64,000 nt of DNA, from assembly GCA_024693415.1 (NCBI GenBank), contig JAILKX010000038.1:16977-80976 (forward strand), in the 5' to 3' direction. Positions 37,701 to 45,405 of this stretch are shown piece after piece. Source of the stretch: Bacilli bacterium (GTDB lineage Bacteria; Bacillota_I; Bacilli_A; RFN20; CAG-826). Every line of letters starts with the position of its first letter. The stretch's first letter is position 1. A model generated the notes under the pieces. That model was not told the DNA's origin. It did not search any database and saw nothing but the letters and a program-made list of their open reading frames with translations. The translations under genes and the position numbers were made by a program.

Positions 37701-37853
37701 GACCGCGCGATCAAGGTCCTCAAGGAGCTTGGGCGCTCCAACAAGATGATCGGCGTGATCAGCCACATCGAGCAGCTCGACCAGCAAATCGATACGAAAA
37801 TCCAGGTCCTCAGAAGCGACCTTGGCTCCTCTTACATCAGGATCGTCTGCTAA
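34740..37853 (+). CDS. sbcC: Exonuclease ATPase SbcC (Rad50-like), 1037 aa
   Basis: ATPase partner of SbcD. Walker A GDTGAGKT (~34-41), two long coiled coils flanking a zinc hook CPVCG (~518-522) that joins two arms, signature LSGGEKFEASLALAL (~941) and Walker B SMFIDEGFGTL (~972). Full length for the family. It ends in a 4-nt convergent overlap with the acetyltransferase gene. Together with Wadjet upstream this makes two adjacent SMC/Rad50-type DNA-cutting machines on one strand. Confidence 0.96.
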   Translation: MRPIKLTMCAFGPYSSKQVIDFSSLPENLFIITGDTGAGKTMIFDALCYALYGESSGGVRSISALRCNKADPKETTFVELEFEYHGRRYLIHREPEQNIAKQRGEGLKNQKASAFLDGEGIANRLTKIPEIRTRIEEIIGLDCDQYRMTMMIAQGDFAKLIEADTNARKDVFRTILGTKYLERFILLLKDNASTLKSSITGKQIQLRTKLGSLNLDAPEFTHKLNNESMDLSLVMEDIPPLLIAQAEALKPLKESSDAAKAEYGELLKSQQAVLENNKKVVSYRRHKQDYESLLERQNEVNAVREKVDFAEKSRPVYAKWDELNKTKKRVDSLANSLAETTLKLKEAKEKVTSCQEAFDVASKKKDGLDQLKTEKNNIENRLSSFEVIRKLEKEVKEAEEAVGAAKKSYDDIKKRIDDSEKRSSEIDAAWKGFDEARLANCEHRVSKIKDKQKEFDALLLDAAKIPGLEQRVSECFASEKACLERAQKKYKEWERSYSLFLHSQAGILAEGLEEGAPCPVCGSTSHPHLATMQEGAPSQAKIEELSKEKDRAESERSAAESNRKVAQSKLESALSALSARYQEVAGESAPSEGIQGAISAKANALKAEFDIADSERKAAADAAEKRRRDLNEKERLSLGLPGLKQSLSDKEAALNDARTGFNQKKGALEDKKKELGDLNESKLKESLDALVKLIEAIEGDYRRADTALQDAKLKENGFSEQAQGFEKQKKEAESEMENAQHSLQEAVEASGFEDLHQALAHHLDDPVIASFRKNVSDYDQGIASAKALYDADISNHVDQMIETDVAEINRMVDEKKAEADGAVSLYESAVSTHRTNLQTYEEAKTEFASFADLEKQWGEANNLYAAASGSVKGSTKIDFETYCMLGTFDQILKIATRKFFQMSDGRYEFRRRTESSGNSKQGLDIDVFDHYAGTTRSASTLSGGEKFEASLALALSFSEAIQQSAGGVELDSMFIDEGFGTLSPDITDRAIKVLKELGRSNKMIGVISHIEQLDQQIDTKIQVLRSDLGSSYIRIVC

Positions 37854-38299
37854 ACCTTTATCGGCTTCCTGCTCTTGACGATGACCTTATAAAGCATCAT
37901 CGAATAGACCCCGTCGATCTCTTTCATTTCGCCCATCGGGTCATCGCGGAACCCGAGCTTCTTGAAAAACGACCTGAATTCCAGCGGGACTATGGCCAAA
38001 ACCTTCCTCCCGCCGATGGAGCGCGCCTTCGAGATCAGAAATTTCACGACGTAGGACCCGATCTTCTGCCCGCGCAGCCCTTCGAGCACCGCCACGTTAT
38101 CGATCCGATACGTTTCTGGATCTTCCTCATAGATGCTTCCGGTCGCGATGGGAGTGGTGCCTGCGAATAATGTCAGGCACCAGTTTGTCGCATCGCGTTC
38201 GAAAAGGGATGGGCATCTCCCTCCTTCGCGGCCAAACGCCATTTTTCGCAGCGTTTTGGCTTCGGGGCTCGGCCCTATGGTAAACGCTTCCTTGACCAT
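37850..38299 (-). CDS. GNAT-family N-acetyltransferase, 149 aa
   Basis: Acetyl-CoA-dependent transferase. The fold signature is seen in IDNVAVLEGLRGQKIGSYVVKFL, where RGQKIG is the pyrophosphate-binding motif A (Q/R-x-x-G-x-G/A), and in FFKKLGF near the end. The acceptor cannot be predicted. TATAAT (38308-38313 complement) lies 8 nt before the ATG without a Shine-Dalgarno, again suggesting a leaderless mRNA. It is divergent from the next membrane-protein gene with only 51 nt between them. Confidence 0.9.
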   Translation of the reverse strand: MVKEAFTIGPSPEAKTLRKMAFGREGGRCPSLFERDATNWCLTLFAGTTPIATGSIYEEDPETYRIDNVAVLEGLRGQKIGSYVVKFLISKARSIGGRKVLAIVPLEFRSFFKKLGFRDDPMGEMKEIDGVYSMMLYKVIVKSRKPIKV

Positions 38300-38350
38300 C
38301 GCGATGAATTATAAACGCTTTTTGGGCCAAACTGGGTTATCATTACTGCC

Positions 38351-38977
38351 ATGAACTGGAAACTTTACTTCAAACACCGCAAAAACAAGATATTCGCGAC
38401 CGGCTTATCCGGAATCGCGCTTGCGATATTGCTCGCCTATCACATCGGCGGCGTGATCATCTACGGGTCCGCGTATTTCGATTTCGCGACCATCTGGAAC
38501 GCCGCGCTCACCCTGATCGTCTATGGGATCATCTTCGTCTGCAACATCCGCAACGACAACCTGGCCTATTCCGGAATATTGGCGTTCGTGTTCTTCATCA
38601 CCTTCGACCATATCTATTCCCTATTGATGTCGGGATATAATTTTGCCGCGCTTTTCAGCTCCGGCGCACCGGCCGCGATCATCGCTTTTCTCGTGACGCT
38701 CCTATTCAATGTCGCGATGGTGGTTTCCGGCGTCATCCTCTATATCAGGATCAGGCGCTACATGATCGGCCTCTATTCCGATTTCCGCAAAATCCGCACC
38801 CTGGGTATCATCTTTGCCGGGCTTCTCCTGATCGCGGTGAGCGTCGAGGTCGCGCTGTTTATCATGATCGGGCTATTTGAGCCCGGCTTCATGTGGATGC
38901 TCTTCGCCGAACCGGTTTCCGAAGTGGTGATGGCGGCTGCCGTTTGCTTCACTTTGGAGCGCCTCCGCCGCATTTGA
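38351..38977 (+). CDS. Hypothetical membrane protein, about 6 TM segments, 208 aa
   Basis: Hydrophobic throughout with helices around residues 15-38, 44-64, 70-92, 100-125, 148-172 and 178-200; the N-terminus (MNWKLYFKHRKNK) is basic and so cytoplasmic. No family is recognised. TATCAT (38338-38343) ends exactly 7 nt before the ATG with no Shine-Dalgarno, so it is another leaderless candidate. It stands alone before the Mn riboswitch. Confidence 0.7.
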   Translation: MNWKLYFKHRKNKIFATGLSGIALAILLAYHIGGVIIYGSAYFDFATIWNAALTLIVYGIIFVCNIRNDNLAYSGILAFVFFITFDHIYSLLMSGYNFAALFSSGAPAAIIAFLVTLLFNVAMVVSGVILYIRIRRYMIGLYSDFRKIRTLGIIFAGLLLIAVSVEVALFIMIGLFEPGFMWMLFAEPVSEVVMAAAVCFTLERLRRI

Positions 38978-39019
38978 AAAATCGCTTTCACGCCCGTGTT
39001 TATAAGTGTTACACTACTC

Positions 39020-39116
39020 CCTGTTAAGGAGAGTAGCGTTTAGTTTTTGTTACCGTCAACACGCCGCCGAAAGCGGCCGGGCAAAAACGGCATCCCCGCC
39101 TCGCGAGACCTTAAGG
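39020..39116 (+). promoter_or_regulatory. yybP-ykoY-type manganese riboswitch
   Basis: The leader of the P-type ATPase matches the yybP-ykoY aptamer pattern: P1 TTAAGG (39024-39029)/CCTTAA (39109-39114), the GGAGAGTAGC block, ACCGTCAACACGCCG, CCGGGCA and the conserved CGAGACCTT at the 3' side. The class senses Mn2+ and usually turns on exporters. A hairpin GGCAA/TTGCC (39115-39127) sits between aptamer and ribosome-binding site and may serve as the expression platform, giving translational control. Recognised by eye. Confidence 0.85.
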
Positions 39117-39141
39117 CAATTATTTGCCAGAAGGAGAACAT

Positions 39142-41862
39142 ATGTTCGAGAACAAAAGCCCTGAACAAGCTTTCGACGAGCTTTCGGTCAACCCCGAAGT
39201 AGGCTTGTCGAAGGAAGAGGCCGCCAAGCGTTTGGCTGAGAACGGCCCCAACCAGCTCAAGGAAAAGCCGAAGGATCCCTGGTACAAGATCCTTTGGGGC
39301 AACATCGCCGACCCGATGACCTTGATCCTCGCCATCGCCGCCATCATCTCGCTGGTCCTTGGCATCGTCAACATCGCCCAAGGGAAGGTCCCGGCCGGCG
39401 AGGAGTGGCAGGAATTCATGGACGTCGTCATCATCTTCGGCGTCGTCGCGATCAACGCGGTCATCGGCACCGTCCAGGAGATGAAGGCCGAGAAGGCGCT
39501 TGAGGCCCTCAAGAAGATGAGCGCCCCGAAGGCGACCGTCCGCCGCGGAGGAGAGCTCCTTGAGATCCCGGCCTCCGAGCTCGTCAAGGGCGACATCGTC
39601 ATCCTTGAGGAAGGCCGCACCGTCCCCGCCGACCTCCGCCTCATCAAAGGCTTCGCCATCAAGTGCGACGAAGCGTCGCTGACCGGCGAATCCGTCCCGG
39701 CCGAAAAAGACCCGACCCTCACCCTGTCGGAAGAAGTCGGCGTCGGCGACCGCATCAACATCGCCTACATGTCGACCCCCGTGGTCTATGGACATGGCGA
39801 AGGCGTGGTCGTCGGAACAGGAATGGACACCGAAATCGGCAAGATCGCCTCGATGCTCGCCGGCGAGGAAGAAGACCTCACCCCGCTTCAGAAACAGCTC
39901 GCCAAACTCTCCAAATTCCTCGGTTACCTCACCATCGGCATCGTCATCGCGATGCTGATCGTCAAGATCCTCTGGTCCCTCGCAAACGGCAACATCGGCG
40001 AGGCTTGGAGCCAAGCCCTCCTGGATTCGGTCGCCCTTGCGGTCGCCGCGATCCCGGAAGGATTGACCGCGGTCGTCACCATCGTCCTCGCGATGGGCAT
40101 GACCAAGATGGTCAACGTCAACACCATCGTGCGCCGGCTCGCCTCCGTCGAGACCCTCGGCGCCGTCTCGGTCATCTGCTCGGATAAGACCGGCACATTG
40201 ACCCAGAACAAGATGACCGTCGTCGCCGCGTTCGCCGACGGCAGGTACGTCGAGCAATCCGAATTCGACAAAGAGCACCTCGGTTTGCTCGCCAAAGGCA
40301 TGTCGCTATGCTCCGACGCCAAGGTCGATGGCGGGGTCTATGGCGACCCGACCGAAGTCGCGCTCGTCGAATTCGCCAACGGATTCGATATGCACAAGAG
40401 CGACCTTGAGGCCGCCACCCCGCGCGTCAACGAGCTTCCCTTCGACTCCGTCAGGAAGATGATGTCCACCATGCACCAGGAAGGCGACAAGAAGGTTGTC
40501 TACACCAAAGGCGCGATGGACCAGATCCTAAAGAACGCGACCCATGTATTGATTAACGGCAAGAAAGAGCCGCTTTCCGAAGAGCGGAAGCAGGCGATCC
40601 TCGACGCCGCCGGCAAGATGGCGGAGAACGCCCTCCGCGTCCTCGCCCTCGCCATCTCCGAACAGGATGGCCAGATCGAGGAGAAGAACCTCTGCTTCGT
40701 CGGCCTCGTCGGCATGGTCGACCCGCCGCGCCCGGCCGCCAAGCCCGCGGTCGCGACGCTCAAGCGCGCCGGCATCACCACCATCATGATCACCGGCGAC
40801 CACAAGGACACCGCCTTCGCGATCGCCCGCGACCTCGGCATCGCCGAAACCCGCGAGCAGTGCATGTCGGGCGACCAGATCGACGCCTGCTCCGAAGAAG
40901 AGCTGCGCGAAAAGGTCAAGACCGTGCGCGTCTTCGCCCGCGTCTCCCCGCAGAACAAGGTCCAGATCGTCAAGGCGATCAAGGCCAACGGCCACATCGC
41001 CGCGATGACCGGCGACGGCGTCAACGACGCGCCTTCGCTTAAGTCCGCCGACATCGGCATCGCCATGGGCATCACCGGCACCGACGTCGCCAAAGGCGCG
41101 GCCGACATGGTCCTCGCCGACGACAACTTCGCCTCGATCGAGAAAGCGGTGGAGGAAGGCCGCGGCATCTACGCCAACATCAAGAAGACCATCCTCTTCC
41201 TTCTCTCCTCCAACATCGGCGAGGTCGTCGCGATGTTCCTCGCCGCCGTCATCGGCCTCCCGAGCCCGCTCATCGCGATCCATCTGCTTTGGGTCAACCT
41301 CATCACCGACTCGCTTCCCGCCGTCGCCCTCGGCGCCGACAAGAAGCCCGACGACATCATGGACGACCAGCCCCGCGACCCGAAGGAATCCCTCTTCAGC
41401 CGCGGCGGGTACGCCATCACGTTCGGCTATGGCATATTGATCGGACTTGCGACCCTGTTCGCCTTCCTCATCAAGCCTTGGGCCGCCGGCGCCTTCTCCG
41501 TCAGCGACATGAACGCCTATTTCCAGGATGAGACTCTGCTCGAAGAAGCCCAGTCGATGTCCTTCTGCGTCCTCGCGATGTCCGAGCTCTTCCATATGCT
41601 TGGCATGACGAACGTCAAGAAGAGCTTCGTCCACGTCTTCAAGGACTTCAACAAACTGCTCTTCATCTCCTTCTTCCTCGGCTTCGCCCTCCAGTTCTTC
41701 GTGATCGAGGTCCCGGGCGTCAACACCATCTTCAAGGTCTACACCCTCTCCGATCACCCGATCGATTACCTCTGGGTGTTCCTATTGGCCCTAAGCCCCC
41801 TCATCGTCCACGAGTTCATCGCATTGTTCCTCTTCATCAAGAAGAAAGTCGCGAAGAAATAA
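39142..41862 (+). CDS. P-type cation ATPase (P2, Ca2+/Mn2+-type), 906 aa
   Basis: Exports divalent cations across the cell membrane. Phosphorylation motif SDKTGTLT with Asp ~347, PEGL in M4 (~306), hinge GDGVNDAP (~624) and M6 WVNLITDSLPAVALG. The M4 PEGL and M6 NLITD residues are those of SERCA/PMCA-like pumps. Ten membrane helices are expected. The yybP-ykoY leader strongly suggests that Mn2+ is at least one physiological substrate. AGAAGGAG precedes the ATG at 39142; a TTG at 39124 is unlikely. Very GC-rich, strongly biased codons suggest high expression. Confidence 0.94.
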   Translation: MFENKSPEQAFDELSVNPEVGLSKEEAAKRLAENGPNQLKEKPKDPWYKILWGNIADPMTLILAIAAIISLVLGIVNIAQGKVPAGEEWQEFMDVVIIFGVVAINAVIGTVQEMKAEKALEALKKMSAPKATVRRGGELLEIPASELVKGDIVILEEGRTVPADLRLIKGFAIKCDEASLTGESVPAEKDPTLTLSEEVGVGDRINIAYMSTPVVYGHGEGVVVGTGMDTEIGKIASMLAGEEEDLTPLQKQLAKLSKFLGYLTIGIVIAMLIVKILWSLANGNIGEAWSQALLDSVALAVAAIPEGLTAVVTIVLAMGMTKMVNVNTIVRRLASVETLGAVSVICSDKTGTLTQNKMTVVAAFADGRYVEQSEFDKEHLGLLAKGMSLCSDAKVDGGVYGDPTEVALVEFANGFDMHKSDLEAATPRVNELPFDSVRKMMSTMHQEGDKKVVYTKGAMDQILKNATHVLINGKKEPLSEERKQAILDAAGKMAENALRVLALAISEQDGQIEEKNLCFVGLVGMVDPPRPAAKPAVATLKRAGITTIMITGDHKDTAFAIARDLGIAETREQCMSGDQIDACSEEELREKVKTVRVFARVSPQNKVQIVKAIKANGHIAAMTGDGVNDAPSLKSADIGIAMGITGTDVAKGAADMVLADDNFASIEKAVEEGRGIYANIKKTILFLLSSNIGEVVAMFLAAVIGLPSPLIAIHLLWVNLITDSLPAVALGADKKPDDIMDDQPRDPKESLFSRGGYAITFGYGILIGLATLFAFLIKPWAAGAFSVSDMNAYFQDETLLEEAQSMSFCVLAMSELFHMLGMTNVKKSFVHVFKDFNKLLFISFFLGFALQFFVIEVPGVNTIFKVYTLSDHPIDYLWVFLLALSPLIVHEFIALFLFIKKKVAKK

Positions 41863-41870
41863 AAAAGATG

Positions 41871-41910
41871 CCGCCTCATGGTTCAGCCCATGAGGCGGTT
41901 TCTTCTTGTT
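41871..41910 (+). terminator. Rho-independent terminator
   Basis: CCGCCTCATG (41871-41880) pairs perfectly with CATGAGGCGG (41889-41898) and is followed by TTTCTTCTTGTT. It ends the ATPase transcript. Confidence 0.9.
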
Positions 41911-41943
41911 AAGGACGCGCGGGAAGTTTATATTATTAGACGC

Positions 41944-42019
41944 GCCGACTTAGCTCAATTGGCAGAGCAGCGGTATCGTAAACCGCAGGTTGGGGGTTCG
42001 ACTCCCTTAGTCGGCACCA
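41944..42019 (+). tRNA. tRNA-Thr (CGT)
   Basis: Complete cloverleaf with acceptor GCCGACT/AGTCGGC, anticodon stem GCGGT/ACCGC, loop with CGT (41977-41979), T-arm GGTTCGACT, and encoded CCA. Promoter TTGTTA (41906-41911), 17 nt, TATATT (41929-41934). Confidence 0.97.
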
Positions 42020-42031
42020 TCGGATAAGCGC

Positions 42032-42064
42032 ATTCCCGAGGCAGAGGCCCCGGGAATTTTTCTT
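42032..42064 (+). terminator. Terminator of tRNA-Thr
   Basis: ATTCCCG (42032-42038) pairs with CGGGAAT (42051-42057), followed by TTTTCTTT. Confidence 0.85.
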
Positions 42065-42939
42065 TAGTTTTTCTTCCTCTTCTTCTGCAGGAGGATCGCG
42101 ACGCTCACGCCGGCGTAGGCGAGGAAGTGGATGGGGAGCTCGATCGGCTTGGAGAGCATCCTCTCAAGCGGCATGGCCTGCGAGAGGGAGGACACGAAGA
42201 CGGTGTCGGAGACGCCCATCGCGATGGTGTAGACGGTGAGGGCGACGTCGATCCCTAAGCCGACGAAGGCGAGCAGGACGATCTTCTCCTCGGGCAATAA
42301 TCCGAGGATGTGGCAGCATTCTAAGACCCCGAGGAAGGCCGGGACGAGCAGGAAGAGGTAGAAGGGGAAGGTCAAATAGAAGTTGCGCCAATAGATGAAG
42401 GAGGGCGATCCGAGGAAGGTGCCGAGGCGGTTGAGGAGCAGGCAGATGAAGAGGAACCAGCCGACGGTCTTCATGATGTAGCCGAAGCCGATCTTGGTCT
42501 TGCCTTCGTCCTCTGGCATCTTGCGGGCTTTCAGGAAGGCAAAGACGCTTCCGGCGAGCAGGAGGACGTTGAGGATCAGGAAGATGATGAGGAAGCCCGG
42601 GAAGGGATGGCTGCCCACGAAGGTGTGGTAGAAGTTGGCCCCGGCGAGGATGTCGCCGATAATGCCTAGCAAGGCGAGGGCGAAGAGGGTGATCGAATAG
42701 GCGCGGGTGATGCGCTTTTTGCAATCGGGGCGCTTGTAGGTGCGGAGGAGGTAGAAGAGGGCGACCACGAAGAACATGGCGACGCTTATGGCGGGAAGGC
42801 TCACGAAGATGGAGCTGCTGAGCCCGCCCGCGCTTGCGTTCAATATGTCGAAGAAGAGCATGTTGGAGGCAAGCAGCATGAAGAGCGACCCGACGACGGT
42901 GATGGCGATCAATGAGATTATGAGATGGCTGCGCTTCAT
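42064..42939 (-). CDS. Hypothetical multi-pass membrane protein, 291 aa
   Basis: About eight hydrophobic helices and a basic C-terminal tail (LLQKKRKKN). No family recognised and no catalytic motif visible. It is the second gene of a two-gene operon, 1 nt after the lipoprotein phosphoesterase, with GGAGG before the ATG. Its job may be linked to that of the phosphoesterase, which would place it in envelope metabolism; this is inference from position only. Confidence 0.75.
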   Translation of the reverse strand: MKRSHLIISLIAITVVGSLFMLLASNMLFFDILNASAGGLSSSIFVSLPAISVAMFFVVALFYLLRTYKRPDCKKRITRAYSITLFALALLGIIGDILAGANFYHTFVGSHPFPGFLIIFLILNVLLLAGSVFAFLKARKMPEDEGKTKIGFGYIMKTVGWFLFICLLLNRLGTFLGSPSFIYWRNFYLTFPFYLFLLVPAFLGVLECCHILGLLPEEKIVLLAFVGLGIDVALTVYTIAMGVSDTVFVSSLSQAMPLERMLSKPIELPIHFLAYAGVSVAILLQKKRKKN

Positions 42940-42940
42940 G

Positions 42941-43921
42941 TCAGAGGACCTCCGAATAGGTGTGGTAGTAGTCCTGGTAGAACATGGTGTTGTTGTCCTT
43001 CACCGTGATGACGCGCCCGCCGAGCAGGGTATCGCTGTAATAGACGCGGTCGGTGGCCTTCACGCCATAGCCGAAGTCGATGCCATGGTAGTTGACGATG
43101 TAGTTATTGACGTGGTCATGGCCGAAATACATGCCCTTGGTGGAGCCTTTTTCCTCGATGACGTCGAAGAAGCCGGAATTGTATTTCGGATTGCATGGGT
43201 CTTCGCCCTGGGTGCCGCCGTTGACGTTGGCGGAGGGGTTCGCCTCAGCCGCCGCCCAGGCGTCGTTCACCTCGGGGAGCGGGATGTGGTAGAACATGAG
43301 GGACGGGACGACCCCGCCGTTTTTCGCGGTCGTGTCGTCGACTAGGTCCGCGTACCAATCGATCTGGTTCTGCTTGAAGTAGTCATAGCCGAAATAGGAG
43401 CCGTAGTAGTAGCGGTTGCTGTCCATGAAGATCAGCTGCTCGTGGACCTTGCCGCCCTTCATCAGGTTGATCGCGAAGTTGCAGTTGCCCTGCACGCCAT
43501 CGTCCTGGATGTCCTTGAAGAGGCAATAGGAGCCGTAATTGTTGAGCTGCCCGGTCAGCCAGTCGATCGAGAAATAGCATTGCTCGTCGTGGTTGCCGAA
43601 GATCACGGTCCAGGGGATCTTATGGCCGTCGAGGTAGCGGAAGAATTCGAGGGCCGTCCCCTTGGACGCGAAGGTGAAGAGGTCGCCGGTGACCGCGATG
43701 AGGTTCGGCTTGGCCTCCGCGATGGTGAGGTCCATGAATTTGTAGTGGAGTTGGGTGTCGTCCTTGTCGCCGAGGTGGGTGTCGGTGAGCTGGAGGATGC
43801 GGAAATCGCTGACGTAGTCCATCTGCAGGACGTATTCCGACGAGTCGTAGTGGGTTGCCCCGCACGACGCGAGATTCGCCGACAGGAGGACCGTCAAAAG
43901 AAGAAAAGGTTTCTTGCTCAT
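42941..43921 (-). CDS. Metallophosphoesterase lipoprotein, 326 aa
   Basis: Signal peptide with lipobox (LLTVLLSANLASC, Cys ~20) predicts an outside-facing lipoprotein. The calcineurin-like core follows: LTDTHLGD (~47), TGDLF (~78), GNHDEQ (~110), and GHDHVNNY near residue 255 with the metal-binding His. Such enzymes cleave phosphodiesters or phosphomonoesters of nucleotides or lipids outside the cell. The ATG at 43921 is the start that gives the signal peptide; a longer in-frame ORF to 44068 would bury it. Just upstream is a six-codon reading frame (see separate entry). Confidence 0.9.
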   Translation of the reverse strand: MSKKPFLLLTVLLSANLASCGATHYDSSEYVLQMDYVSDFRILQLTDTHLGDKDDTQLHYKFMDLTIAEAKPNLIAVTGDLFTFASKGTALEFFRYLDGHKIPWTVIFGNHDEQCYFSIDWLTGQLNNYGSYCLFKDIQDDGVQGNCNFAINLMKGGKVHEQLIFMDSNRYYYGSYFGYDYFKQNQIDWYADLVDDTTAKNGGVVPSLMFYHIPLPEVNDAWAAAEANPSANVNGGTQGEDPCNPKYNSGFFDVIEEKGSTKGMYFGHDHVNNYIVNYHGIDFGYGVKATDRVYYSDTLLGGRVITVKDNNTMFYQDYYHTYSEVL

Positions 43922-43951
43922 GTCGTTCTCTCTTTCATTTCCTCGATTATA
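43918..43951 (-). promoter_or_regulatory. Promoter with leaderless six-codon upstream frame
   Basis: On the minus strand TATAAT (complement of 43946-43951) is followed after 7 nt by ATG at 43938, which opens a six-codon frame (MKERTT) whose TGA overlaps the ATG of the lipoprotein gene (ATGA, 43921-43918). This resembles leader-peptide coupling by termination-reinitiation. It could also be a chance ATG, since a weak GAGAGA lies near the main start. Confidence 0.4.
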
Positions 43952-44125
43952 GACCAACGGTTTCGCGTTTTCACCTACCGAGAAACGTTTCTTTTCATAA
44001 GGAAGCGGGCGCCCGCCCAGCGCCCATGCGCGTACCCCGATTCCCAATCGAAAATTTTCGCTTGCCATCGCCCATGCCTCTTCCTATAATAATCGAGCCG
44101 CAAAAAGCGGCCCTGACACACGCAT

Positions 44126-44201
44126 GGGTGTTTAGCTCAGCTGGGAGAGCACCTGTTTGACGTACAGGAGGTCACAGGTTCGATCCCTGTAGCACCCACC
44201 A
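44126..44201 (+). tRNA. tRNA-Val (GAC)
   Basis: Acceptor GGGTGTT/AGCACCC, anticodon stem CCTGT/ACAGG with loop TTGACGT (anticodon GAC), T-arm GGTTCGATCC and encoded CCA. Promoter TTGCCA (44062-44067), 17 nt, TATAAT (44085-44090). Confidence 0.97.
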
Positions 44202-44216
44202 TCTTGTGTCCCCTTG

Positions 44217-44240
44217 CCGCGATCATCGCGGTTTTTTCTT
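44217..44240 (+). terminator. Terminator of tRNA-Val
   Basis: CCGCGA (44217-44222), TCA loop, TCGCGG (44226-44231), then TTTTTTCTTT. Confidence 0.92.
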
Positions 44241-44314
44241 TGCCGCCGAACGGAAATCATTTCAAAAATCGCCCTATAGGCTTTACAATAATCGACAAGG
44301 GGAGGTCACCGACC

Positions 44315-44965
44315 ATGGAGTATAAGAACACCAAGAGATCAGGCGTCCTATTCATATTCCTGAACATCGTCACCGCGACGGTCTTCAGCTGGTTTTCGCT
44401 CCCCAGGATCCGCCGAGAGGTGAATTCCTTCACCGAGGAAGGCAAAAAGTCCGGCCCCTATTTCCCGATGTGGCTGCTCGGCTTTTTGACCTTGGGGGTC
44501 GTTCCGATCGCCTATTCGGCGAACCTCGCCCGCAAGATCGACGCCAAGGCAAAAGAGCTCGGCCTCGCCTCGACGACGAGCTTCGCGAACCTCTTCAACC
44601 TCACCTTCTTCGGATCGCTATTCATCTTCGGCCCCTGGATCGCCTATTCCCGGATGTTCGCGACGCTCAACCGCGTCGAGACCAAGCTCAATGACCTCGC
44701 CGAACCCACCCCGGCCCCCGCGAAGGAAGAATCCGCGGAAGCCCCCGCCGAAGAAGCGGTGGGCCCAAACGAAATCAAGATCCGCTACGCCGGCGGCAAG
44801 AAGGTCTCCGATTCCACCAAATGGAGGGTCGTCGACCGCAAGACCAAAGAGGTCAATACCTTCGATTCCCAGTCCGAGGCGATCGCCTATGCGATGCGCG
44901 TCGCCAAGAAGCGGGGCGTCGGGGTCAAAGTCAATGGCCGCGTCGACAAAAAGACGGGGCAATAA
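44315..44965 (+). CDS. Membrane protein with DUF4234-like N-terminus and DUF2188-like C-terminus, 216 aa
   Basis: Residues ~10-28, 48-68 and 90-112 are hydrophobic; the spacing and aromatic content recall DUF4234. An Ala/Pro/Glu linker (~128-150) leads to a small C-terminal domain with SDSTKWRVVDRKTKEVNTFDSQSEAIAYAM and GRVDKKTGQ, which looks like DUF2188, a ~60-aa alpha/beta module of unknown role. ATG at 44315 has GGGGAGG upstream; TACAATAAT nearby may be the -10 region. Confidence 0.7.
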   Translation: MEYKNTKRSGVLFIFLNIVTATVFSWFSLPRIRREVNSFTEEGKKSGPYFPMWLLGFLTLGVVPIAYSANLARKIDAKAKELGLASTTSFANLFNLTFFGSLFIFGPWIAYSRMFATLNRVETKLNDLAEPTPAPAKEESAEAPAEEAVGPNEIKIRYAGGKKVSDSTKWRVVDRKTKEVNTFDSQSEAIAYAMRVAKKRGVGVKVNGRVDKKTGQ

Positions 44966-45032
44966 AAGGGATTTTGCAAGCAATCCATCTTCACTTGACC
45001 TCTCCGCGCGAATGTTATTTAATATTCCCGCT

Positions 45033-45106
45033 GCACCCATAGTTCAATGGTAGAACTCCAGCTTCCCAAGCTGGTCACACGGGTTCGATTCCCGCTGGGT
45101 GCTCCA
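45033..45106 (+). tRNA. tRNA-Gly (CCC)
   Basis: Acceptor GCACCCA/TGGGTGC, anticodon stem CCAGC/GCTGG with loop TTCCCAA (anticodon CCC), encoded CCA. Promoter TTGACC (44995-45000), 17 nt, TTTAAT (45018-45023). Confidence 0.97.
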
Positions 45107-45118
45107 CCTGATCCCCTT

Positions 45119-45143
45119 GCCCTCTGCTGAGGGCTTTTTCTTT
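45119..45143 (+). terminator. Terminator of tRNA-Gly
   Basis: GCCCTC (45119-45124), TGCT loop, GAGGGC (45129-45134), then TTTTTCTTT. Confidence 0.92.
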
Positions 45144-45161
45144 CCTTGGCGGCCGCCGCGA

Positions 45162-45232
45162 GGCCCGCCCCGACAGCTATTATCTGAAATAGCTCGGGCG
45201 GGGGCCGATGCACAATCCGTGGGGGACATGTA
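45162..45232 (+). repeat. Intergenic REP-like hairpin plus 19-bp motif, copy 1
   Basis: Long imperfect hairpin at 45162-45206 with conserved CCCCGACAGCT on one arm and AGCTCGGG on the other, leaving a CA bulge. Directly after it, the complement of 45214-45232 reads TACATGTCCCCCACGGATT. The same two parts recur at 54460-54560 in a different relative order. It lies between a tRNA terminator and cdaA; about 170 further bases before cdaA hold no gene I can see. Confidence 0.6.
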
Positions 45233-45405
45233 TTCAAATTCGCGTCAAAGCGGTGACGGATTCTGTCCGAAAACGCCATTGGGCGGCATCCTTTTTTCGC
45301 TTTTGCGAAAGATTTGGGGCCGACGATGTTGCAATAGCGGTGTTTTGCTAATAAAATTTTTACGTCCATAAGGACGCAAAATTTTTTCATTGAGTAGGGA
45401 AAACT

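Noticed and set aside
21066..37853. Prophage or integrative element as carrier of the defence island
   Set aside because: No integrase, transposase, structural phage gene or flanking direct repeat was seen, and housekeeping genes abut on both sides.
39040..41757. Two minus-strand frames of over 400 codons opposite the P-type ATPase
   Set aside because: They mirror the highly biased codons of the ATPase gene, contain Asp/Arg/His-rich low-complexity sequence and have no start signals.
43922..44068. N-terminal extension of the phosphoesterase lipoprotein
   Set aside because: It would place a long charged stretch before the signal peptide and would start upstream of the only visible -10 box.
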